NCBI RefSeq assembly: GCF_000021925.1
Contig: NC_011830.1
Location: 3,011,001-3,075,000 of the forward strand
Origin: Desulfitobacterium hafniense DCB-2
Lineage (GTDB): Bacteria; Bacillota; Desulfitobacteriia; Desulfitobacteriales; Desulfitobacteriaceae
Length of the DNA: 64,000 nucleotides
Direction of reading: 5' to 3'
Shown: positions 32,677 through 42,888 of the stretch, one piece after another
Layout: the number at the start of each line of letters is the position of its first letter
Numbering within the stretch: position 1 is the first letter of the stretch
The notes under the pieces: generated by a model
Told to the model about the DNA's origin: nothing
What the model saw: the letters and a program-made list of their open reading frames with translations, nothing else
Database searches by the model: none
Program-made: the position numbers and the translations under genes

Positions 32677-35600
32677 CTACACTATAACCACCGACTCCAG
32701 AGCAGCTTGAACAGCCTCTCTCTGCATAACAAACTCACGATTAAGGGAGGTTGCATAGATGATGCATTCCCGGACAGGGACCTTGAGCAGCCTTTCCACC
32801 GCCAGGGCATACAGCCCCAGCTGGAGTCCGTAGCGCTGGGTTAAAACCAGCTCCGGGTCGGGCACCCCTGCTAAATTATCAGTCTTAAAATCCATAACCT
32901 GGGCCTCATGCTCCTGATGAGAGAGCAGCACTGCATCGATGATGCCCTGTACAAGCACCGGTTCTTTTTGGGCCCTGAGACGCAAGGAGAGGGTAAAGGG
33001 AACTTCTCTCCGCACTTCTTCAGCTTCCCAGAGACGTTTGCCGCTGGTGGAGTCCAGCAGATTCTTTAGCTGGGAAACGGATACCGCTCCCCCCTGCTCT
33101 GCACTGAGAATCTCCCGCCGGATCAAGGAGTCGATATGCTCTTGAAGCATGCTTTCGCGGACTTCCTGAGCCAGCTCCTCCCAAGTATCCCGCCATAGGG
33201 CCAAGGGTAAATGCTGAATGGCGGCATGCACTGCTGTGCCTCGTTCCGCAGGCGTCAATTCCTTCCGGGACACAATGAATTGAGGGCGCAGAAAACTGGG
33301 CGCGGACAAGGCGGACGGAGATGAAGATGAGGATGAAGATGGAGACGAGTATTCATTATCCATGTACCATAATGACTGCCGTTTCAATTCACTGACACTG
33401 GTCTTAGCGGATTGATTGACCCCTTCAGGGTAAGGATACTGCCAGTTAAGCTGCCGGAAAACTTCCTCCTGTAAATTTTTAGTATCCAAGTCCGCCGTTT
33501 CAGGCGTTTGGGCTTCAAGGTTTTTCTTATCCTCAGAGGTTTTCGTTTCTTCAGAGTTTTTTGTTTCTCCAGGGATTTCCGTTTTTCCCGAGGCTTCCGT
33601 TTCTCCGGGAATTTCCGTTTCCTCAGAAGCTTCTCTTTCTCCAAGGGTTTCTTGATCTGGGAGAATGATTTCATCTTGAGAGCTGGTTGCCTCTTGAACA
33701 GGTCCCTTGCCGGCGATCTGATCATGAAGGATCACTTTCCACTGGGATGAGCTATCAGGAAGTTCACTGGCTGTGGGGAAAGAGCCGAGTTTGAACAAAT
33801 CCTCAGGATGACGTACTAAAGCCGGCCCGAGCCAATCCAGGTAGGTCTTGGCCCCCCGCAGCTGACCGTCGGGAAAGGCCGTGTCGGGGCAGGACAGGGC
33901 TAAGCTCCGCCATTTGTTGATAGCCTCCGCAAGCTTATGCTGATGCCCAAAGAGGAAGAGACGCTCCTTGCCCCGGGTAAGGGCTACATAAAGGATCCGC
34001 AGCTCTTCGGCAAGGGCTTCCTGCCATAGACGCTCTTTCACGGCATATTGAATAACAGATGGGTAACGAACCTGATTCTCTATATCTATTAAAGGAATGC
34101 CCACCCCTAAGTGTGAGTGAAGCAAGAGCTGACTGCTGAGGCTGCGGGTATTAAATTTCTTCCCTAACCCGGCTATGAAGACGACCGGGAATTCCAGCCC
34201 TTTACTGGAATGCACGGTTATGAAGCGGACCACGTTCTCTTTTTCCCCCACTATGCTGGCATTGCCCAGATCCTTGCCCTGGCTTTGAAATTTCTCCAGG
34301 AAACGCAGGAAACGGAATAAGCCCCGATAATTTGTCGCTTCGTAACGGCAGGCCCGATCATAGAGAACTCGTAAATTCGCTTGACGTTGTGCACCGGCAG
34401 GCAAGGTTCCTACATAAGCCAGATATCCGGTATCTTCGTAGAGATGCCACAGCAAATCGGCCAGAGAGGTCCGCCGGGAACGGTGCCGCCACTCCTGCAG
34501 CTTGGGGAAAAAGGCATCCACCTTCTCTTTGATCTCGGGTGATGTCTCCAGGATATGCCTGACTTTAACCTCCAGTTGCGGTAAGCTCTCCCAGTGCTTG
34601 CCTAAAATCTCCCTGATTTCTGAGTAAAATTCATGCCCCTCTTCTTGTCGGTGAGCATCACCTGCCCAAAAGGTCAGGACCAGGGTTTCGTAAAAATCTC
34701 CTTGGGGAAGCAGCGAGCGCAATTTCCCTAACTCCGTTCCATTCATCCCTACCAGAGGAGAACGGAGCACTGCCGCAAAGGGAATATCCAGACGTGGGTT
34801 ATCGATGATTTTGAGCAAGGATAAGACTGTGTCCACCTCATTGGTTCCAAAGTAACCGCTGTTGGTTTCTGCATAGACAGGGATTCCCGCCTTCTGGAAC
34901 TCTTCGGCATACACAGAGGCTACCGAGGCCAGGGAGCGCATAAGAATCACGATATCCGCATACTGTACCGGCCGATAATCGCCCAGTTCCTTATCATGAA
35001 TCTGAAATTCCCTCTCCAGAACCATTTTTTGAATGCGGGCTGCCACTAAACGGGCTTCAATACGGGCTGTTTCCGCCTCTTCCAGTGATGATTCATCATC
35101 GCCTGATTCCGGCTCCCGATTCTGCTCAAATTCCTCACCCTCACCCTTAGCCGGTGAATCCACTTCCGTGGCTGCATCTTCAGCTCCTCTTTTCTGACCC
35201 AGGGAAAGATCGATGGCCTTAGGATCAAATAAATGAACTTCAATGGGGCCTTCAGCGGTTCTAAGCTCCCCATCGGAGACAAATTTAGCTCCCGGTCTCA
35301 GGGCAGCCTGCTCATCATAGACGATCTCCCCTGCTCCCTCCGTCATGATCTGATAGAAAAGATAATTGATCCCTTGGATCACTTCAGGGCGGCTGCGGAA
35401 ATTTTGGTTGAGGTCAATGACCAAATTAGGGGCAGCTCCCCCCCCTTCCTGATAATGAGGAAACTCCCCATACTTGCGCAGAAAAAGTCCGGGATCGGCC
35501 ATCCGGAAACGATAAATGCTCTGCTTGACATCCCCTACCATGAACAGATTGGCCTTCCCCTCCTCTTGACGGGAAACCAGCTGCAAAATACGCTCCTGAA

Positions 35601-36855
35601 CGGGATTGATGTCCTGATATTCATCCACCAGAACTTCCGCATAGTAGGCCTGGAGTTTTAAGGCAATTTCCGTAGGCTGTTTATCCTTGGCCAGGAGCTG
35701 TAAGGCATAGTGTTCCAGATCGGAAAAATCCACGCAATTCCTTTGCCGCTTGGCTTTTTGATACTCCCGGGCAAAGTGTTGGGTGACCTGAGCCAGAGTG
35801 CCGACCAATTCCCCCATCTTGTTCAGGAACGGGAGCTGATCGGTCAGGGGTACTGAAAACACCGTATTCTTGATTTCTTCCAGCTTCTTTTTGGCCTCAT
35901 CACGGGCTTTTTTACTTTCTTCCCGCAAGCGCTTGCTGTTTTCCTCATCAATCAAGGAGTCCGGCAGATTTTTTTTGCTTCCCCGGGGGAGGCCGGGAAA
36001 GGCTGCCGCTGACTTAAAGGCCGTCTCGATGTCACTCCAAGTCCCCTTCTCCGCCATTTCCCGCAGAAAACCCAACCTGGATTGATCGTCTTCCAGAACA
36101 GGCAGATAATGAACAGGACCTCCCGGCAACTCGGCCAGCCGATAGGCCCGCTCCAGGAGGATAAGACCTTCCTCCACTTTATCCCGAACCCCCTGCCGGA
36201 CCACCTGCCCCCAGGGGCTTTCCATCAGGTCATCAAGGCTGTGCCAATCATACGCTGCCGGCAGGTGTTCCAGCCACTCCCCAGGATGGACCTGGCTCAT
36301 GGCAAATTCGTGAAGCCTAAGAATGGAGGCCATCAAAGGCTGATCATCACGATCGGTGCCGAAGGCATCGACCAGGCTTTGAAAGGCCGGTGTCTCCTCC
36401 CCGTAATACGCTTCAAACAAATCTTCAAGAGTATCCTGGCGAAGCAGGTCCGCTTCCGCTTCATCGGCTACGCGAAAAGCCGGGTCCAGCTCAATAAGGT
36501 AAAAATACTGACGAATCAGTTCCATACAAAATGAGTGCAGGGTGGTGATACTGGCCCGATAAAGCAAGGCCCTCTGTTGCAGGAGGTGTTCCACCTGAGC
36601 AGGCTCCGCCGCCCCAAAGAGCGCTTCATCCAGAGCTTTCCCGATGCGTTCCCGCATTTCTGCGGCGGCCGCTTTCGTAAAGGTCACCACCAGAAACCGA
36701 TCCACATCCACTTGCTCATCCACATCCGTAATCTGCTTGAAGAGCCTTTGGACAAGAACTGCGGTCTTACCCGAACCGGCAGCCGCCGCTACGAGAAGCT
36801 GCCCCTTCAAGTCAATGGCCGCCTGCTGGGCCGGGGTCCATTTGGGATTATTCAT
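32677..36855 (-). CDS. addA: AddA helicase-nuclease subunit
   Basis: AddAB processes double-strand breaks for recombination. AddA is the UvrD-type 3'-5' helicase with a nuclease. Walker A is AAAGSGKTA near residue 25. Helicase motifs include VDEYQDINPVQ, GDVKQSIYRFR, VHSSKGLEFPVVF and LYVALTRGKE. The C-terminal RecB-type nuclease shows GIIDAVLL and MDFKTDNL. At ~1392 residues it exceeds the usual ~1240 because of a Glu/Lys/Thr-rich insertion near residues 1050-1130. The ATG at 36855, behind AAGGAGGATGACGGCC, overlaps addB by 8 bp. Confidence 0.95.
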   Translation of the reverse strand: MNNPKWTPAQQAAIDLKGQLLVAAAAGSGKTAVLVQRLFKQITDVDEQVDVDRFLVVTFTKAAAAEMRERIGKALDEALFGAAEPAQVEHLLQQRALLYRASITTLHSFCMELIRQYFYLIELDPAFRVADEAEADLLRQDTLEDLFEAYYGEETPAFQSLVDAFGTDRDDQPLMASILRLHEFAMSQVHPGEWLEHLPAAYDWHSLDDLMESPWGQVVRQGVRDKVEEGLILLERAYRLAELPGGPVHYLPVLEDDQSRLGFLREMAEKGTWSDIETAFKSAAAFPGLPRGSKKNLPDSLIDEENSKRLREESKKARDEAKKKLEEIKNTVFSVPLTDQLPFLNKMGELVGTLAQVTQHFAREYQKAKRQRNCVDFSDLEHYALQLLAKDKQPTEIALKLQAYYAEVLVDEYQDINPVQERILQLVSRQEEGKANLFMVGDVKQSIYRFRMADPGLFLRKYGEFPHYQEGGGAAPNLVIDLNQNFRSRPEVIQGINYLFYQIMTEGAGEIVYDEQAALRPGAKFVSDGELRTAEGPIEVHLFDPKAIDLSLGQKRGAEDAATEVDSPAKGEGEEFEQNREPESGDDESSLEEAETARIEARLVAARIQKMVLEREFQIHDKELGDYRPVQYADIVILMRSLASVASVYAEEFQKAGIPVYAETNSGYFGTNEVDTVLSLLKIIDNPRLDIPFAAVLRSPLVGMNGTELGKLRSLLPQGDFYETLVLTFWAGDAHRQEEGHEFYSEIREILGKHWESLPQLEVKVRHILETSPEIKEKVDAFFPKLQEWRHRSRRTSLADLLWHLYEDTGYLAYVGTLPAGAQRQANLRVLYDRACRYEATNYRGLFRFLRFLEKFQSQGKDLGNASIVGEKENVVRFITVHSSKGLEFPVVFIAGLGKKFNTRSLSSQLLLHSHLGVGIPLIDIENQVRYPSVIQYAVKERLWQEALAEELRILYVALTRGKERLFLFGHQHKLAEAINKWRSLALSCPDTAFPDGQLRGAKTYLDWLGPALVRHPEDLFKLGSFPTASELPDSSSQWKVILHDQIAGKGPVQEATSSQDEIILPDQETLGEREASEETEIPGETEASGKTEIPGETKNSEETKTSEDKKNLEAQTPETADLDTKNLQEEVFRQLNWQYPYPEGVNQSAKTSVSELKRQSLWYMDNEYSSPSSSSSSSPSALSAPSFLRPQFIVSRKELTPAERGTAVHAAIQHLPLALWRDTWEELAQEVRESMLQEHIDSLIRREILSAEQGGAVSVSQLKNLLDSTSGKRLWEAEEVRREVPFTLSLRLRAQKEPVLVQGIIDAVLLSHQEHEAQVMDFKTDNLAGVPDPELVLTQRYGLQLGLYALAVERLLKVPVRECIIYATSLNREFVMQREAVQAALESVVIV

Positions 36856-39800
36856 GGCCGTCATCCTCCTTTCCAGCGCCTGCTTCATCTTCTCCTAACC
36901 AGATCAGCTCCTGACCCCTGGGGCTATTTCCCCCATCCTTCTGGAGCGCCCGGCGGCTGGTTTCCCCAGGAACAGAGGTGGGAGGGTGCTGCTCAGGGTA
37001 CTGCTCGGAGTCCTGGCTTTGCACACGCTGCCAAAATTCTTCATCCTGGATGACCGGCAAATTCCGATAGTTATTCTCAGGCAGATAGGGATCAAAATGA
37101 CATAATGGTTTGTAAGAGCAGAATTGGCAGGCTGTATGCTTGCCCTGCCGATAGGGAGTGATGGAAATGTCACCCTCCAGGAGGGCCTCGCCGCTGCACC
37201 GCAGGAAATGCTGAAGATGCTTCCTGAGGAGAGCAAACTGCTCTTCCGTAAGAATCGGCGAACCTTTTTTGAATTCTCCGCTCTTCGTGAGTTTAATGCC
37301 CAGCAAGCTGGAATTCTCCAGATCCCGATCCATGGCCAGCAGGACCTGACGGTCGGCCAGCAAATAGCCCTTGACTTTAACGGCTTTAATGCGATCCTTT
37401 TCCAACTGCTCAGGATAGAGCAGTGTTTTGGATTTGAGTTGAGGTTCAAGAACCGGGAAATATAAAAATCCGGCGGGGTGGATCGTTGAATCCTCAGAAT
37501 CCTCGGAGCCCTCTGAACCCTCAGAGCCCTTTGAGCCCTCCGCCAGACCGGAGGAGGATACTAAAATCTGGGCCCCCTGCAAGGCTGCATCAAGATAGGC
37601 CAAGAGCTGCAAATCCAGTCCATGATAGATCTGATTTAAGCTGACATGAGCTTCCCGGGATTTATAATCAAAGATTCTTAAGTAGATTTCATGGCCGAGA
37701 ACGGCCCCGTCAATGCGGTCAATCTGACCCCTGAGCAGAAGGGAGTTGCCCCCGCTTAAGGGTACTTCCAAGGGCGGCAGTGCCTCCTGGGGACCGAATT
37801 TCACCTCTAATTCCATGGGCAGAAACACTCCCTGCCGGGCATGTTCTCCCAGGACACGGACCGCATGATGAACGGTCCGCTTCAGCTTATGGGTTAAGTA
37901 GCGGTAACGGGCATTGCTCAAGAGAATTTTATTCTGCAATTGCAGGGCGATCGGCTCGGCTGTCTCATTCACCAGCTGCCAGGACTGCTCCTTGCTGAGC
38001 TCTCCCCAATCAAGCCCTCTCTCTCTCAGGGCAATGGCATAATCATGGAGGACGGCATGAAAGAATTGTCCCATATCCGGCGGCGAAAGGCGGTAGTTGG
38101 AGCGTTCTTTCAGCTTAAGCCCATATTGGGCAAAGTGGGCAAAGGGGCAGCGGGCGAAGAGTTCCAGGCGGGAAACACTGGTGACCAGGCGTTTGCCGTA
38201 GAGCTGCCTGGCCAAAGGCTGGGGCAGCTTCCCTTCCTCGTTTTGATCCCGGAGCCCTTTTTCCAGCAGCTGCACTTGGGGAAAGGCTGCCGTTTGGCTG
38301 AGAAACCACAACCGTATGGCTTGCCATAGGGGTGAAAGAGAGCTGCCTTGGCGGAGCTTCTGCAGGTGCAAAGCATAAGCCGGCAACAGAGCGTAGGGAT
38401 GAGGGAGGGCCCCTGGTTCTTCCTCATCGAGGCTGAGATATTTTTCCGGCAACCCGGGAAAAATCATCTTCAGCCGATGGATCACCGGAGACACCGTTAA
38501 CCCTCTGCCCTCTTCATCGGTAAGAGGATAACTGATATAGAGCTGCTCCCGGGCACGTGTGAGGGCAGTATAGATAAAGTATTGCTCCTCATACACCTGC
38601 ACCTTACCCTTGGGGGCCAGCATAATCCCTTTGCTCTCCAGGCGGAGCCGCTCCAATTCATCAAAAACCCCTTCATCAGAGGGCTTTCCCGGCAGGATTC
38701 CGTCATTGGCTCCCAACAAAAAGAGCACGGCTGTTTCCGGGTTGCGGGAACGGTCCAGTGAACCGACCAGAACCTGATCGTAGCCGGGAGGAATTAAGCC
38801 CAGCTGCAAATTCTCCAGGCCGGAAGTAAGGATCATGGCGAAGTCGGACAGGTCCATGACTTCCTCTCCTAAGCCTGCCACCAGCTCATCCAGCACCTGG
38901 ATCACGGCATCCCAAATCTGGTTTTGCAATTGGGCCTCAGCTAGATCCCCCCGGCTGTGGGCTGCCTCCGCCCACTCCTGAAGATGTTCGGGAACCTTGA
39001 GGCGGATGAGAAGCTCATAGATCGCCTCCGTGATCTGGGCGACGGTGACCGAGGGGCCGCCGGCTTCCGGATGGGGGCGGATGGCCTGATCAAAAGGGCT
39101 GAACAGATCATAGATGATCTGCCGGGTTTCGTTAAGGCCTGCCGTTTCTTCCTTGTGGTTGGGATCAGGGTAATAGCTCCAGGAGCGGTTGCCCTTCCAG
39201 GCGCTGCCGTGGATTCCATAAGCAAGGCAGTAGTTTTCCAAACGGTCGATCCGATCTTTAGAACAAGGGAAAAAATCAGTTTTCAAACAGCGGAAGAGGG
39301 GCTCATAGGCCCAATCTTTTTGCACCGTTTCAATCGCCGATAAAAGCAGCTCCAACAAAGGATGATGAATAACCGGGCGTTTATGGTCCAGGAAGTAAGG
39401 AATCTCATGAGCATTAAAAACCTGCTCGATGATCCCCTGATAGCCCGGTAAATCGCGGGTTACGACGCTGCAATCCCGCCATGTTCTGCCCTCTTCCCTG
39501 GCCAGGCGCCGCAGCTCCCGTGCCACTCCCTCCACCTCAGCTCTTTTATTGGCGGCGGGAAACAGGGCGATGCCCAGAGGATCGGGAGCTGTGGAGTCAT
39601 CTCCCCCGGGAAAGGTCTGAGTGGGATAGGCATTATAGAATCGTTCCAGATGCTTAAGGCCGGCCTTCTCAAAGCGATGGGTTTCCGTAAGGAAAACATG
39701 GCTGATCGAGGCTTTAGCCTCCCGGGCTAAATCCACAAGCCCTTGATAGGTCTGCCTGGGCTCATAAAAAAGCTCCTCACCAGGTTTAAAGCGGGGAGTT

Positions 39801-40504
39801 CCTGCTTTGAGCAGCTCAGGATCAAGGGGCAAGGAAACCGTTATCTCGGCAGCCGTTCCCAGCATGGCTTGAATAACATAAAGCTCTTGAGGGGTAAATC
39901 CTTTAAACCCATCCACCCAGATTTTTGCCCCCTGCAGAAAGGGTGCCTGAGAGATTTTCCCGGCCACCAGGTTCAGCTCGTCATCTGGATCCCGGGCCGC
40001 CGTCCCTAGAGACTTATTCAACTCCTCATAGAGAAAGGCTAATTCATGGGTCTTTTGCAGCAGCAATTCATCAGCATCCTCAATTCCCCTCAGCTGGTCC
40101 GGGGTGATCCGGTAAATCTTGAATTCCGCAATGGCCTGGGCTAAGAGGTCGGCCATGCCGGGACGGGTAGCGGAACGGGCAAACACCCGCAAATCGGAAC
40201 GATGGTTTAAAAGCAGCCGGCGCAGGAGCATTCGTTTGCCCACTTCGCCAATCACTGCCTTTCCTCCCCCGCCCACTTCGGAAAAAACCCGCCAGCCCAA
40301 GCGACGAAAGCTCAGAACCTGAGCTCTGAGAATTCCACCGGATTGAGGATCATGAGCCAGGCTCATCTCCATTTGATGGGTAGCTTGTTCGGGAACGAGC
40401 AGAATAAGCGGTAAGCCCTCAGGATGCTCCTGGCTTTCCTTATGTATTTCCTGCCGACAAAGTGTGCTTTTTCCCGTACCGGCCCGCCCCACTATAAAAC
40501 GCAT
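36848..40504 (-). CDS. addB: AddB helicase-nuclease subunit
   Basis: Deoxyribonuclease partner of AddA that recognises Chi and degrades the other strand. Of ~1218 residues, the N-terminus has Walker A GRAGTGKSTLC. The C-terminal nuclease shows GQIDRIDGA and IFDYKSREA. Four cysteines for the 4Fe-4S staple are visible: one in ARCPFAHF and three in ACQFCSYKPLCHF. A short SEGSEGSEDSED low-complexity insertion interrupts the nuclease. Start is the ATG at 40504, or a GTG two codons before. First gene of the addB-addA operon. Confidence 0.95.
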   Translation of the reverse strand: MRFIVGRAGTGKSTLCRQEIHKESQEHPEGLPLILLVPEQATHQMEMSLAHDPQSGGILRAQVLSFRRLGWRVFSEVGGGGKAVIGEVGKRMLLRRLLLNHRSDLRVFARSATRPGMADLLAQAIAEFKIYRITPDQLRGIEDADELLLQKTHELAFLYEELNKSLGTAARDPDDELNLVAGKISQAPFLQGAKIWVDGFKGFTPQELYVIQAMLGTAAEITVSLPLDPELLKAGTPRFKPGEELFYEPRQTYQGLVDLAREAKASISHVFLTETHRFEKAGLKHLERFYNAYPTQTFPGGDDSTAPDPLGIALFPAANKRAEVEGVARELRRLAREEGRTWRDCSVVTRDLPGYQGIIEQVFNAHEIPYFLDHKRPVIHHPLLELLLSAIETVQKDWAYEPLFRCLKTDFFPCSKDRIDRLENYCLAYGIHGSAWKGNRSWSYYPDPNHKEETAGLNETRQIIYDLFSPFDQAIRPHPEAGGPSVTVAQITEAIYELLIRLKVPEHLQEWAEAAHSRGDLAEAQLQNQIWDAVIQVLDELVAGLGEEVMDLSDFAMILTSGLENLQLGLIPPGYDQVLVGSLDRSRNPETAVLFLLGANDGILPGKPSDEGVFDELERLRLESKGIMLAPKGKVQVYEEQYFIYTALTRAREQLYISYPLTDEEGRGLTVSPVIHRLKMIFPGLPEKYLSLDEEEPGALPHPYALLPAYALHLQKLRQGSSLSPLWQAIRLWFLSQTAAFPQVQLLEKGLRDQNEEGKLPQPLARQLYGKRLVTSVSRLELFARCPFAHFAQYGLKLKERSNYRLSPPDMGQFFHAVLHDYAIALRERGLDWGELSKEQSWQLVNETAEPIALQLQNKILLSNARYRYLTHKLKRTVHHAVRVLGEHARQGVFLPMELEVKFGPQEALPPLEVPLSGGNSLLLRGQIDRIDGAVLGHEIYLRIFDYKSREAHVSLNQIYHGLDLQLLAYLDAALQGAQILVSSSGLAEGSKGSEGSEGSEDSEDSTIHPAGFLYFPVLEPQLKSKTLLYPEQLEKDRIKAVKVKGYLLADRQVLLAMDRDLENSSLLGIKLTKSGEFKKGSPILTEEQFALLRKHLQHFLRCSGEALLEGDISITPYRQGKHTACQFCSYKPLCHFDPYLPENNYRNLPVIQDEEFWQRVQSQDSEQYPEQHPPTSVPGETSRRALQKDGGNSPRGQELIWLGEDEAGAGKEDDGHE

Positions 40505-40629
40505 ACTCACCTCAAGGTGCTCCTCTCTCGATTGATCTATCGGGGACGCTCTAAAAACTATCCCTTCTCTATGTATAAAAAAAGCTCAGGCCAAATAAGA
40601 TGTACTAAAACCTTTCCGGGAGGATTAAT

Positions 40630-41214
40630 GTGAAAAAAATCATCCCTTGGGCAATCCTCATCTTTTTGGTCTGTCTGGTCTTTTATCCGCAACCAAGCCG
40701 GTTAGCAGATACGACGATTCCCAACATGAACCCTCATGTCCTGAATAAAGAAATCAGCCTCCAACTACCCGCCACCACCCAAATTGCGGAGCATTGGCTG
40801 GAGGATCGCCAGCAACTGCACTACAGCGCTTATTTAAATGATGAACCGTTGGGATTGCGAGGCTATATTCAATTATGGCAGATCGATGATCTTGAGTATT
40901 ATCTTCAGAAAAGCAAGGAAATGAGCACCTTTGATTTCTATACTTTCTCCCTTGATGCCACCCATATCGGGGATTTTAAAGGGATTCTGAATAGTTGGGG
41001 AGCCTCCTTCGGACAAGCGGCCAAACTGTCCGGCAAGGAATACTGGCTGTATACGCCCAATCAAAAGGTGCTGAGAATCGCCTTCCTCACCAATGATACT
41101 TCTTTTAATGAGGAGCAATTGAAAGTCATGGGAACTATCCTCTCCTCCCTCAGTTGGCTGGGGGAACCCACGAATGCTGAAACTCTTATTGAAATTACGG
41201 GAGAGCATCCCTAA
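40630..41214 (+). CDS. Secreted or membrane-anchored protein, unknown
   Basis: 194-residue protein starting with GTG (the nearby ATG at 40628 reads straight into a stop) behind GGGAGGATTAAT. The N-terminus KKIIPWAILIFLVCLVFYP is a signal peptide or anchor. The rest is soluble, with an extracellular-looking domain (QLPATTQIAEHWLEDRQQLH, WGASFGQAAKLSGKEYWLY). No family is recognised. It lies 17 bp upstream of a lipoprotein gene, so the pair is probably cotranscribed at the cell surface. Confidence 0.78.
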   Translation: MKKIIPWAILIFLVCLVFYPQPSRLADTTIPNMNPHVLNKEISLQLPATTQIAEHWLEDRQQLHYSAYLNDEPLGLRGYIQLWQIDDLEYYLQKSKEMSTFDFYTFSLDATHIGDFKGILNSWGASFGQAAKLSGKEYWLYTPNQKVLRIAFLTNDTSFNEEQLKVMGTILSSLSWLGEPTNAETLIEITGEHP

Positions 41215-41231
41215 GCTAAGGAGTGGCCATT

Positions 41232-41555
41232 ATGATCAAAAAGGCAAGAAAAATGCTAACCTGGGCAGGGCTTATGCTGGTTATGGGATTCCTTCTGGCG
41301 GGGTGCGGCGCTACCCCACCGGCCACTGCCTCCGGTGACCTGACCCCTAAGCAGGCTGCCGAGCTTATTTACCATGATTTAGTCTTTCATGATGTTGGTG
41401 TCGAAAAGGTAACTGTAACCCAATGCCTTTTTGAGGACATCAATACGGCTGTGGTGGATGTGACCTATTCCACCCATGACGGCAAAAACATCTCACAAAA
41501 AGCAACCTTAATCAAATTAAATGGCCAATGGCAAATAGACGGCCATGATCATTGA
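41232..41555 (+). CDS. Small lipoprotein, unknown function
   Basis: 107-residue protein with a clear type II signal: MIKKARK, hydrophobic core, lipobox LLAGC near residue 25. The mature part (LTPKQAAELIYHDLVFHDVG to KLNGQWQIDGHDH) resembles small NTF2/DUF4878-like domains ending in a GQWQI strand, without certainty. The ATG at 41232 has AAGGAGTGGCCATT upstream. It converges with the YitT gene 21 bp away. Confidence 0.78.
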   Translation: MIKKARKMLTWAGLMLVMGFLLAGCGATPPATASGDLTPKQAAELIYHDLVFHDVGVEKVTVTQCLFEDINTAVVDVTYSTHDGKNISQKATLIKLNGQWQIDGHDH

Positions 41556-41576
41556 ATTGAGCGAACCCTATCTCCA

Positions 41577-42422
41577 CTACTCCAGGGCGAATCCTTGCCC
41601 GACCACCTCTGTGGCTGTCTGCACGATAATAAACGACTGCGGATCTTCCTCCCGGACGATTCGCTTTAAATGTCCCAGCTCAGATATACCGACCACACAG
41701 ATAATAACATTTTTCTCCGCTGCAGAATAGCCGCCTTGTCCATGCAGGAAGGTCACGCCTCTTCCTAATTCCTGGAGAATGCGCTGAATCAATTGATCCG
41801 ATTGATTGGAGATAATGGTTACAGATTTGGCAGGAAGACCACTGGATATGACATCCACCGTCTTGCTGAAGGTGAACATGGATACTAAGGTATAAAGGGC
41901 CATTTTAGGGCCCAAAATAGCCCAGGAAGCGATAATCACCAAAGCATTGATGACCAGCATCGTCGTGCCCATAGCCCAGCCAAACCGGCGCTGGATAACT
42001 TTAGCGATGATATCTGTTCCCCCCAGACTGCCGCCTAAACGGAACACAAAGCCTGAACCCACCCCTCCCAGGACACCGCCATAAAGTGCGCTCAGAAAGA
42101 CATCGTTTAATGCCAAAGGCTGAATTCCTTGGAAAAAATCCAAAGCTAAGGAATAGATGATGATGCCAAAAAAGGTTTTAGCGACAAAAATTCGGTTGAC
42201 TTCTTTCCAACCCAGAGCAAACAAGGGAAGATTGAGGACGAAGTTGACAATGCCGATGGGTAAGCCTAAAGTGTAGAACAAAAGCAAAGCGATGCCGCCG
42301 ATGCCGCCTCCGCCAAGGCCGGCCTGCACGATAAACCCCTGAACACTGTAGGCCACCATGCTCGCCCCTAAAGCGATGCCGATAAATTTGCCAATCCTCT
42401 TGATCACGTCCCACGGTTTCAA
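41577..42422 (-). CDS. YitT family membrane protein (DUF161/DUF2179)
   Basis: The N-terminal ~190 residues hold five or six membrane segments in the YitT pattern (VQAGLGGGGIGGIALLLFY, GGVLGGVGSGFVFRLGGSLG). The C-terminal ~80 residues are the cytoplasmic DUF2179 domain (SNQSDQLIQRILQELGRGVT, IIVQTATEVVGQGF). I place the start at the TTG at 42422, which has GGGAGGTACTTTGC upstream. A frame to an ATG at 42473 has no ribosome site. Function of YitT proteins is unknown. Confidence 0.85.
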   Translation of the reverse strand: MKPWDVIKRIGKFIGIALGASMVAYSVQGFIVQAGLGGGGIGGIALLLFYTLGLPIGIVNFVLNLPLFALGWKEVNRIFVAKTFFGIIIYSLALDFFQGIQPLALNDVFLSALYGGVLGGVGSGFVFRLGGSLGGTDIIAKVIQRRFGWAMGTTMLVINALVIIASWAILGPKMALYTLVSMFTFSKTVDVISSGLPAKSVTIISNQSDQLIQRILQELGRGVTFLHGQGGYSAAEKNVIICVVGISELGHLKRIVREEDPQSFIIVQTATEVVGQGFALE

Positions 42423-42473
42423 GCAAAGTACCTCCCTATTCCACAATAACGCTCCCTCACTGTAAGGTGTCAT

Positions 42474-42843
42474 GTGTTCCTTAGAATAACCCTTTTTGCC
42501 TATAATAACACTATATTCCCCCGAAGTTAATAAGGGAAGCGCTTATTTCAAGTGTTAGAGCCCATTTTTATGGTAAAGAAAACCCGGCTTCGCCGTGCCT
42601 TAAACGCATGCTGGCAAATGAGGTGAAGTCGCTGGTTGCACTTATGCTGGAGGAAAGTATGCAACGAAGTTATACTTTCTGACAGTGAAATAAAAAGCAG
42701 AAGCCCCGGCCAGCAATGTGAACCGGGTTTCTGCTTTCAGACAGAAAAGTTTGAACAATGGCTATTACAACTGATAAACCCTCAACTCACTATACTATAT
42801 GCCTGCGTCCGGCGAAGTGTGATACGACCATCCTCTCTAAAAC
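42474..42843. other. Gene-free interval with hairpins
   Basis: No supported gene. Holds an 8-bp inverted repeat GAAAGTAT/ATACTTTC (42653-42660, 42672-42679) and a longer hairpin GCAGAAGCCCCGG...CCGGGTTTCTGC (about 42688-42736) followed on the plus strand by a short TTTC. They could end a plus-strand transcript, but none is identified. Confidence 0.5.
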
Positions 42844-42871
42844 AAAAAGCTTACGCACCTATACGTAAGCT
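42844..42871 (-). terminator. Terminator of the sigma/DUF4349 operon
   Basis: On the minus strand AGCTTACG (42871-42864) pairs with CGTAAGCT (42855-42848), followed by TTTTTG. It lies 18 bp after the stop codon. Confidence 0.88.
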
Positions 42872-42888
42872 CTTTACATTGATCCATG

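Noticed and set aside
36082..37053. Long plus-strand frames opposite addA/addB
   Set aside because: Shadows of the well-supported AddA and AddB frames in GC-rich DNA, with no ribosome sites or known motifs.
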